64,000 nt of DNA from an uncultured cyanobacterium. GTDB lineage: Bacteria > Cyanobacteriota > Cyanobacteriia > Cyanobacteriales > Nostocaceae. The number at the start of each line of letters is the position of its first letter. The stretch's first letter is position 1. Shown in pieces: positions 37,489 to 44,353 of this stretch. The DNA lies in assembly GCA_903903925.1 (NCBI GenBank), contig CAIVAU010000267.1:1-64000 (forward strand). Direction: 5' to 3'. The notes below the pieces were generated by a model. It saw nothing but the letters and a program-made list of their open reading frames with translations. It searched no databases and was not told the origin of the DNA. The translations under genes were made by a program, and so were the position numbers.

Positions 37489-38112
37489 TCACTCGTTACT
37501 TTGCAGTGCTGCGACGATAATTCTCATTAACGGTTCTAAATCAGTTGGTACACGGTAAAGGGTCAATTCTTGTGTGATTAATTTGCGCTGACGATGCAGG
37601 ACACCAAACTGCCAGATTGTGCCAGTTGAAACTGCTCCGAATAGCTTCGTTTGTTGTTCCACCGGTATTGACTTTTCCCACTGATCTAGGGCAATAAGTT
37701 GAACTCCCATCTGGGTAAAGCCGTTGGTCAAATCCTCATGTTTTGCCTCAACCACCAAGAGATTGGTCTTCGTCCTGAGTAAATAATCCAACTCGCCTTG
37801 CAGTTGATTGCCCACTTTGAGGACATACTCAATCCGCAATTGCGCTCGTGTATAGTGAATTAAATCGGACATCAGGGGTGCAATCAACATTTCGCGACGG
37901 GATTGCTCCGACGTGAGATCGATATACGGCAAAATTTCTTTAATGCGTGAGCCCCGTTCTTGTAATCGCTCTAACTCACCCTGATATTGCGGTAAATCAA
38001 GGAGGGTACGTTCTAGTGAATAGCCATATTCTGCCAACAGTTCATCAGTTGGAGCTCTCAGTTTGGCAATTTCACTGAAAGTGTAAGGACGATTAGGGTC
38101 AAGTAGAGGCAT
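37489..38112 (-). CDS. PD-(D/E)XK-like nuclease-fold protein
   Basis: 207 residues. The core GELDYLLRTKTNLLVVEAKHED (in two parts: GELDYLLRTK and LLVVEAKHED, ~105-127) gives Glu/Asp and ExK spaced as in PD-(D/E)XK nucleases, preceded by a helix with Glu. It resembles the small nuclease-like proteins annotated as type I restriction R-subunit-like in cyanobacteria. Catalytic residues appear present. It lies 140 bases downstream of the ParA gene on the same strand; a role in genome defence or DNA processing is inferred. Confidence 0.65.
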   Translation of the reverse strand: MPLLDPNRPYTFSEIAKLRAPTDELLAEYGYSLERTLLDLPQYQGELERLQERGSRIKEILPYIDLTSEQSRREMLIAPLMSDLIHYTRAQLRIEYVLKVGNQLQGELDYLLRTKTNLLVVEAKHEDLTNGFTQMGVQLIALDQWEKSIPVEQQTKLFGAVSTGTIWQFGVLHRQRKLITQELTLYRVPTDLEPLMRIIVAALQSNE

Positions 38113-38252
38113 AGGATTGACACAGACTAGTGTTGTCAGTTGTCTCTATTATCCATCATCTTTTGGGTTGCTCATGGCGATAGCTAACTTTAGCACTGAC
38201 TGAGTTTTTTCGGTTACGACTTCAGTTATACTGGGATTCGAGAAGGCTTTGA

Positions 38253-39263
38253 TTATTTATTTACCTGAGTTCGTTCGGCAATTTTGCGAGCAAGCACCTC
38301 AAAATCGTGGTAGGCACTTTTAACAACCGTGAAATGACTACCGATAATCCCATCAGCAGGTTTTAGTTGAAATATAGGCTTGTTCGCTTCCAGTGCCATC
38401 AACATTAAACTCTGGTAGTTCTTCAGCAACGCCAAACAATTAGGATCATCTGCTATCGAAATCTCACTATCTCCTGGGTTATTCAATACTGCCTCTCTAT
38501 AAATCTTGGGTATCAGAGTGAGCAAATTTTGGTAGGTTTTTACAGGACGATCAAATCGCACAGAGTGTTTTAAGACAACATAACCAATCTGTTCCATCTT
38601 ACCGAGAGGAAATTTTATATCTGTGATTAAGTTTTTGTTTTCTAGTTTTTCTTGCCATTGTTTTCGCCAATCCTGCAATGCGATCCCAAGACTAGTTAAG
38701 GCTTTGAGAGCAAAGAAGTCTAAGGAAAGTGGAACAACGATGTAATCTGCTGCAATTAGTGCTGCACGGTTAATCGCCCCTAAAGTGGGAGCTAAATCCA
38801 TTAAAATAATATTGGCTTGATGGGCTACAGATGCATTCTGCATAATCCTCCAGAAGGCAGATATAATTTGCTTTTGAGTTTCCTGTTGATGATAATGTTG
38901 TGTAGACAAAAAACTTGACCACGATTCTGCCAGATGACTCTCAATCTGAAAAAGATCTATATCACCGACTAGAAGAGCCAACTGATCTGCAACAATCTCT
39001 AGATGTGGATCAGATATATCGCCCAGTCCCTTGCACAGTGGCAACACGCTACCAAAAATAGTGTTTCGCTGTTTCCCCTCTGACCAGAGTTCTTCAAGGC
39101 GATCCTCACCCAGAAAAAGCATAGATAGATTAGCTTGAGGGTCTAAATCAGCGGCGACTACCCGATACCCTAGTTCGCTATATATCCATGCTAAGTGATA
39201 CACTAAGGAGGTTTTACCAACACCTCCTTTATTATTAAAAAAAGCAATAATCGTGGTGTTCAT
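38253..39263 (-). CDS. ParA/Soj-like ATPase
   Basis: 336 residues. The deviant Walker [16 protein letters not shown] (~11-25), switch region AADLDPQANLSMLF and NIILMDLAPTLGAIN are typical of ParA/MinD ATPases. There is an extra ~100-residue insertion compared with plasmid ParA. No ParB is nearby; instead its ATG overlaps the stop of the AlbA_2 ATPase gene, so the two are coupled. A role other than plasmid partition, possibly defence-related, is suggested by this context. Confidence 0.88.
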   Translation of the reverse strand: MNTTIIAFFNNKGGVGKTSLVYHLAWIYSELGYRVVAADLDPQANLSMLFLGEDRLEELWSEGKQRNTIFGSVLPLCKGLGDISDPHLEIVADQLALLVGDIDLFQIESHLAESWSSFLSTQHYHQQETQKQIISAFWRIMQNASVAHQANIILMDLAPTLGAINRAALIAADYIVVPLSLDFFALKALTSLGIALQDWRKQWQEKLENKNLITDIKFPLGKMEQIGYVVLKHSVRFDRPVKTYQNLLTLIPKIYREAVLNNPGDSEISIADDPNCLALLKNYQSLMLMALEANKPIFQLKPADGIIGSHFTVVKSAYHDFEVLARKIAERTQVNK

Positions 39264-40453
39264 GGTCTTTTCTTAAGGGTGACTAACAAATAGCTGTCTT
39301 CAACGTTGAACTCCATCGGAGGGTTGCCGTTCTTTTGAAGTTGCTGTCGTGCGAGTTGAATTCCCACCCCAAAGCGTTGAACATAGCCAAGATTTTTCAT
39401 TGCTTCGGCTAGGTGAGGATTTCGATAGTCCGTTATGCCTGGTTGTCCAAAGTTCTGCCGATTTACCTGACCGAATGGACCACCGGGATTTTGAATTTCG
39501 ATGCGGTCATTAAACCAAGTAATCCGCACCGGTGCATTTGTCCCTTCATAAGTCCGGTGCATGACGGCATTTCTGGCTAGCTGTTGTAGGGCAACTATTG
39601 GATAATCAGGTTGTTTTTGCTCTATTGGTTGTGCAGTGATATCTGTTGCTATGGAGATATGCACTTGCAAAATTTCGTCAAGTATCCGCAGTAAATCTGG
39701 CAGCGAACCATCAATTTCTTTTTGATCTTTAATCGGGTCAGTTAACTCACCGCCATCAATGCGAAGAAATTGAATATAGGCACAAGGAACGAATTGTTTT
39801 GGGTCATTGCCCACAACTAGCACACCCAAAATAGTTGGTTGAAGCAACGGCTTAACTGTTACAAACCGCATTGCTGCAAGTTGTTGCTCAACCGAACGTT
39901 GATTCTCTTCAATTATGTCGATAGCTAAAGACGAGGGCAAATAAACTCCACGAAACAGATCTAAATCTAGGTCATCCAAACTGGCGGATGCTAGGGGTCG
40001 AAGGTCGAAAGGCAAGTCTTTTGATCGTCGTTTCTCGGCTAGACGACGTTCTTCTTCTGCTGTAGCAGTTGCCCTACGAGGACCAACCCGTACCCACACA
40101 CGTCCATTAAAGCGCACAGGTGGAGCATCCGATGGTTCCACAATGACAATTGCCAGTTGACATCCGCAGATAATTCGCTTCTGAACAACCATTGACGGGA
40201 AGGGCAAGATGTTCCCATCTGATCGCATATCGGCGATAGTGAGCAAAAGCTGATCAGTAATAGGAAGGTTGGCGCAACTGCTGTTATCGTTGACACCAAT
40301 AAACAGGACTCCTGGTTGTTGGTGGTTTGGCAAGTCATTGGCAAAAGCACAAATCGCTTCACGAAGCTTACCTTTATCAGAGATGGAAGCCTTACGTTCC
40401 ACCCGATCTGATTCTAGGTCGTTCAGGAGAACTTCCAACTCCTGATCATTCAT
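39260..40453 (-). CDS. AlbA_2 (Schlafen-type) ATP-binding protein, 397 aa
   Basis: ATG at 40453 follows AAAGGAG at a normal distance; a TTG further upstream is in frame but less likely. The N-terminal AlbA_2 domain (~10-125) has ESDRVERKASISDKGKLREA and GVLFIGVNDNS. The C-terminal part has GHKL-like ATPase boxes: LARNAVMHRTYEG (Asn box), IEIQNPGGPFG and RFGVGIQLARQQL. Such proteins are often called transcriptional regulators and also occur in defence islands. It sits 24 bases after a 55-codon antitoxin-like gene and is coupled to ParA by a four-base overlap. Confidence 0.85.
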   Translation of the reverse strand: MNDQELEVLLNDLESDRVERKASISDKGKLREAICAFANDLPNHQQPGVLFIGVNDNSSCANLPITDQLLLTIADMRSDGNILPFPSMVVQKRIICGCQLAIVIVEPSDAPPVRFNGRVWVRVGPRRATATAEEERRLAEKRRSKDLPFDLRPLASASLDDLDLDLFRGVYLPSSLAIDIIEENQRSVEQQLAAMRFVTVKPLLQPTILGVLVVGNDPKQFVPCAYIQFLRIDGGELTDPIKDQKEIDGSLPDLLRILDEILQVHISIATDITAQPIEQKQPDYPIVALQQLARNAVMHRTYEGTNAPVRITWFNDRIEIQNPGGPFGQVNRQNFGQPGITDYRNPHLAEAMKNLGYVQRFGVGIQLARQQLQKNGNPPMEFNVEDSYLLVTLKKRP

Positions 40454-40477
40454 TGAGCTTCTCCTTTGCAAACTGCA

Positions 40478-40645
40478 TTAAAATCTTCGCCCCTCTTCTA
40501 TCATGGAGCGGATTGACGTTTTATCCAACGCAACTTCTCGCTGCAATTGTCGCATAAGAGCGATTCCTTCCATCACCGATTTTTTAGTCGTGGGCCTTCC
40601 CCAAGCATTATATTGCGGTGTAGCTTCCTCGGCAGGTGATATCAT
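40478..40645 (-). CDS. 55-aa antitoxin-like protein
   Basis: ATG at 40645, TAA at 40478-40480. The product (MISPAEEATPQYNAWGRPTT..., then ALMRQLQREVALDKTSIRS, ending IEEGRRF) matches small cyanobacterial antitoxins normally paired with a PIN toxin; the C-terminal SIRSMIEEGRR is the toxin-binding part. No PIN gene follows. Instead the AlbA_2 gene starts 24 bases later, which either reflects replacement of the toxin or a three-gene unit. Missed easily because of its size. Confidence 0.7.
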   Translation of the reverse strand: MISPAEEATPQYNAWGRPTTKKSVMEGIALMRQLQREVALDKTSIRSMIEEGRRF

Positions 40646-40702
40646 CGGATGATTTAGCTGCAGAACCTCAAATTTATGGGTTTGATGTTGCCTGTAACCA
40701 TA

Positions 40703-40818
40703 TTAACTTCGTACCCTCCCTGAACGATTGCCATCCAGCACATCCAAATATTTCTGAAGTACCCCTAATGTTTTATGACCAGAGATTGAATAACTTTCAA
40801 CGGGATATCATGTGCATC
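40703..40818 (-). pseudogene. C-terminal fragment of a tyrosine recombinase (integrase), frameshifted
   Basis: One frame reads DAHDIPLKVIQS and the next continues SGHKTLGVLQKYLDVLDGNR to a TAA at 40703. Joined across the frameshift this matches the C-terminal end of phage-type integrases (H-x-x-x-x...GHK.L...YL.V), including the conserved GHxxL motif and the Tyr of the catalytic segment. Upstream parts are gone. A relic of an integration event beside the AlbA_2/ParA genes. Confidence 0.5.
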
Positions 40819-40875
40819 TTAGTTATGTTCTTAACGATTATCCTGCAAAGGGTTTAGTCATTTGCTACCTTTTTG

Positions 40876-41733
40876 TCATTCAAAGATCAAAAATTTACTA
40901 ATTGCATCAATTAGAGCTTCCGGCTCATCAGCCCGAATCAAGTGACCACTGTTTTCAAAGATTTTCAGGTCGGCGTTGGGAATTTTCCTAGCAATTTCTT
41001 CGGAAAATTCAGGTGGACAAATCCAGTCACTTCGTCCTGCAATCACTAAGGTTCGTGACGTAATTTTATCTAACTGGTTTAGGACGTTGTAAGAACGCAA
41101 GAAACCCCCAAAGGCAACATTGATCGCATCGACAGAAAGAATAGCCCGATCTGGTATTTCCTGCTGTGAATGGGGGTCATAGGTGACCGAGTACAGCGAC
41201 CTCATGACTTGAAAGTACTCGCGCAGTTGTTCCTCACTCTCAAAAGAGCCGTCCCACAGTCGTTGAGCGATCGCCTTTTGCTCTGGGTTTCCCCGGTCTT
41301 CTAGAATTTCCTGTGCTCGCGCAAGAAAGCGGGAATCTGCAACCGTCGCAATGACGATTAAGTCAGAGACGTTCTCGGGATAACGAACTGCGTAGGAAAG
41401 GGCAACCATACCGCCGTAGGAAGTGCCGAGAACCACAATTTTGTCTATACCCAGGTATTGACGTAATGCCTCCATGTCCTCAACATTATTTTCCAGGGTA
41501 TAGGTCTCCTTTGGTCCACGCGCTGACCTTCCCTGACCTCGATGATCAAAATAGACAAGCTGCATCTGATCACTGAGGGGAGAAAAGGTAGGTTTATAAG
41601 AAGTGTGGTCAGCGCCAGGTCCACCGTGAATGATGAACGCCACCGGCTTCTCCCGCATTCTTGGTCCATCCACCACTAATCCTACGCCTTCAACATCAAA
41701 GTAAATTTCTGTGTCCCTTATCTTTGCTCGCAT
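40876..41733 (-). CDS. Alpha/beta hydrolase (prolyl aminopeptidase-like)
   Basis: 285 residues. The oxyanion motif HGGPG (~36-40), nucleophile elbow GTSYGG (~106-111), Asp in AGRSDWICPP and His in NSGHLI are present, giving a complete Ser-Asp-His triad. The HGGPG motif and cap region resemble proline iminopeptidases, but substrate cannot be set from sequence. Single gene, divergent from the membrane protein to its right. Confidence 0.87.
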   Translation of the reverse strand: MRAKIRDTEIYFDVEGVGLVVDGPRMREKPVAFIIHGGPGADHTSYKPTFSPLSDQMQLVYFDHRGQGRSARGPKETYTLENNVEDMEALRQYLGIDKIVVLGTSYGGMVALSYAVRYPENVSDLIVIATVADSRFLARAQEILEDRGNPEQKAIAQRLWDGSFESEEQLREYFQVMRSLYSVTYDPHSQQEIPDRAILSVDAINVAFGGFLRSYNVLNQLDKITSRTLVIAGRSDWICPPEFSEEIARKIPNADLKIFENSGHLIRADEPEALIDAISKFLIFE

Positions 41734-42067
41734 CAGTCAATCTACTCCAACCACAGTTCGGCGTTGCGTCTGCGCAAGAAATATCAGTTTGTATAGAATA
41801 TCACTTACAAACTTAATTATAATTCATTCTCTAGGTAGTTGTATATGTTTTGGTGACGATGTAAAGTCCAGAAAGACAACATTGATATCTATAGAGCCTC
41901 TAGTTTTCTCCAAGACTGGGGGCTTTTCCTCATAGATATTCTAGATCAATGTCAAGCTTTAGTGCAATACGGATTTACCATGAGTCATGTGAATTGCATA
42001 GAGGTGTTCTACCCCTTTAAGAGCTGTATATATGTAAAATATATCAAATTGATTGTAGTTCATTGTT

Positions 42068-43822
42068 ATGTTAATCACACAGATACATAGATTTTTAACA
42101 GCACCAAGTACTGAAAAAAATAGACCCAGTTCTCGATTTTCCATAGCATTTTGGTTCTGTTTAAGCTTGTGTTTTGCGGTGGGGTACATTTCTATCGGAC
42201 TACGGCAAGCTTTTAGTAGTGAGTATGTTGTAGGGGATAATGCGCGGGAATATGTATCTTGGATGTATCGGTACTCCAATCCAGGGTTATTTCCCCATGA
42301 CTTAATAGCTGATTATTTTCAGTCTGTGACACCTATTGGCTATGGGGCTTTCTATCAGGCGATGTCGGGATGGGGTGTTGATCCAGTTCTATTAGGTAAA
42401 CTTTTACCAATGGTGGTGGGACTCATAACGACAAGCTACGGCTTTGCAGTTTGTATGCAGATATTGCCAGTACCACTAGCAGCATTTTTGGCTACGTTAC
42501 TGCTAAATCAAAGTATCTGCCTTCATGATGACCTTTTCTCTGCGTGTCCAAGAGATTTTAATTATCCGTTGTTTTTGGCGTTTTTATATTATCTCCTGCG
42601 GCGTTCATTGCTTGGAGTTTTGCTTGCGATCGCACTCCAATCGTTGGTTTATCCTCTACTTGCATTCATCGATTGTGGAATCTTGCTGCTGCGGCTGTGG
42701 GACTGGCAAGGCGGACAACTTCAGTTCTCCCGAGACAAGAGAGATTATCTATTTTGTGGCACTTCCCTTTGTGTTGCTTTCGTGGCGATCTTACCTTATG
42801 CCATCCAATCCTCTACGTTCGGACCCACAATCACCGCAGCAATAGCAAGAACAATTCCAGAGTACTTGTCAGGGGGAAGGGTAAGTTATTTTAACCTCAA
42901 TCCTGTGAGTTTTTGGCTTGACGGCAGGGACAGTGGTATCCTAGCTTTGCTCAGTCCTCCCCAACTCTTTATTGGGTTGTTGTTACCAATTATATTAGTA
43001 TACAAATCAAGATTTCCCCTGACCAAGCAGGTGACGAATAGAATTAAAATCTTACCACAGATTGTGCTGGCGTCTATTGGTATGTTCTTTATTGCCCATG
43101 CAGTAGCATTTAGGCTGCATTGGCCCAGTCGATATACCCATCATACCTTCAAGATAGTATTTGCCCTTGCCGCTGGAATGGCACTGACTCTAATACTAGA
43201 TGCAGCTTTCCATTGGTTAGAACAATCACCCAAATCACGTCAAAGAGAGCGACAGTTTTTAACTTTGGGGACAGCATCTCTCGTGGGAGCAGTACTGATA
43301 TTGTACCCAAGCTGTTTGAAAGTTTTTCCCAAAACCCCCTATGTTGTCGGCGGAGTTCCAGGATTATATCAATTCTTGCAACAACAACCACAAGATAGTC
43401 TTGTTGCGTCCTTAGCAGGGGAAGCAAACAATATACCAGTTTTTGCCCAACGGTCAACTTTAGTAGGAAGCGAGTATGCTTTGCCCTTCCATACAAAATA
43501 CTATGCTCAGTTTCGCCAACGAGCCATTGACCTGATCAATGCTCAGTACAGTCAAGATCTTAACCAAGTGATTGGCTTTATGCGTAAATATGGTGTCAAG
43601 TTCTGGCTTTTGGAGCGTACTGCCTTTAAACCAGAGTATATAGCTGACAATAAATGGATTAAACAATATCAGCCAGCGGCAAATACGGCGATCGCCAAGC
43701 TACAGCACTTAGGTGTACCAGTTCTGTCAAAGCTGATGAAATCTTGTGCTGTTTTTGAGACTGAAAGTTTAGCTCTTCTTAAAGCAGAATGCATCGAAGA
43801 GGGAAAGTTGCCAAATTCCTAA
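42068..43822 (+). CDS. Polytopic membrane protein, GT-C glycosyltransferase-like, 584 aa
   Basis: Ten or more hydrophobic segments lie between residues 25 and 400, followed by a soluble C-terminal domain of ~170 residues. The loop after the first segment (SEYVVGDNAREYVSWMYRYS) has an acidic DNAR motif in the position where GT-C glycosyltransferases carry their catalytic Asp/Glu. This points to a lipid-linked sugar transferase or related protein, but no subfamily is recognised. ATG at 42068. It precedes the synthetase gene by ~530 bases; no clear link. Confidence 0.6.
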   Translation: MLITQIHRFLTAPSTEKNRPSSRFSIAFWFCLSLCFAVGYISIGLRQAFSSEYVVGDNAREYVSWMYRYSNPGLFPHDLIADYFQSVTPIGYGAFYQAMSGWGVDPVLLGKLLPMVVGLITTSYGFAVCMQILPVPLAAFLATLLLNQSICLHDDLFSACPRDFNYPLFLAFLYYLLRRSLLGVLLAIALQSLVYPLLAFIDCGILLLRLWDWQGGQLQFSRDKRDYLFCGTSLCVAFVAILPYAIQSSTFGPTITAAIARTIPEYLSGGRVSYFNLNPVSFWLDGRDSGILALLSPPQLFIGLLLPIILVYKSRFPLTKQVTNRIKILPQIVLASIGMFFIAHAVAFRLHWPSRYTHHTFKIVFALAAGMALTLILDAAFHWLEQSPKSRQRERQFLTLGTASLVGAVLILYPSCLKVFPKTPYVVGGVPGLYQFLQQQPQDSLVASLAGEANNIPVFAQRSTLVGSEYALPFHTKYYAQFRQRAIDLINAQYSQDLNQVIGFMRKYGVKFWLLERTAFKPEYIADNKWIKQYQPAANTAIAKLQHLGVPVLSKLMKSCAVFETESLALLKAECIEEGKLPNS

Positions 43823-44353
43823 TTGTAAACTCACATCTAATTATACAAAGGATATTATTCTTATTCCGGAAATATTTCAGTTTTGGTACTTCTAGTAATG
43901 ACTGTCAAGATTAAATTGATGGGTAGCTCGCTTCGTGAGCGAGCAAGATGCTCGCACTACCAACCGATCAAAATGAATTTGACAGACCACTAGAAAAAAA
44001 GTAAGTTCTGGAAAATCCACTTCATTTTCGTATCTAATACACGAACATGATTTCTCTGTTTTCCTTAACCGAGCAGTATTGTTTCCCAATAAGCTTTTTG
44101 AAGACAACAAAAAGATAAATTTTAGTGTCCGGACATAAAATACATATCTTAAATATTACTTTATGTATACGTATAGCTTATTGCTACAACGCAAATTCAG
44201 CAACGGTTTGAGCCTTACCACTACTTCCCTATCATCACAAATACTTACAAATTAGAGTCGAATTTTTACAGAAAATTTACTGATATTTTTCTCAAGTGCG
44301 ATTAATAATAAAATTTATACTTCTGCCTTCTTGAAATACTTAGGTGATTATGC
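43823..44353. other. Intergenic region upstream of the A-T-TE synthetase
   Basis: 531 bases with no convincing gene. It contains a REP-like hairpin GCTCGCT-TCGTG-AGCGAGC (43926-43944) within a string common in Nostocales, and copy 1 of the direct repeat described separately. The last 200 bases are AT-rich and would carry the synthetase promoter; TAGGTGATT near the start may serve as a weak ribosome-binding site. Confidence 0.5.
43995..44081. repeat. Imperfect direct repeat flanking the synthetase gene, copy 1
   Basis: Starts AAAAAGTAAGTTCTGGAAAA and ends CCTTAACCGAGCAGTATTG. A closely similar stretch in the same orientation lies at 47167-47265, after the synthetase gene. The two differ by scattered substitutions and a ~13-base insertion in copy 2. 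Confidence 0.85.

Noticed and set aside
37374-37520. 48-codon rightward ORF (MEPSLLEAWERFKQTAKHER...) in the vWA/nuclease intergenic region
   Set aside because: The composition looks protein-like, but there is no ribosome-binding site, the 3' end runs antisense into the nuclease gene, and no family is recognised. Possibly a relic; not supported enough to annotate.
38253-39263. Plasmid partition locus (integrated plasmid)
   Set aside because: ParA-like ATPase without ParB or iterons; its partner is an AlbA_2 protein and the flanking genes are chromosomal in type.
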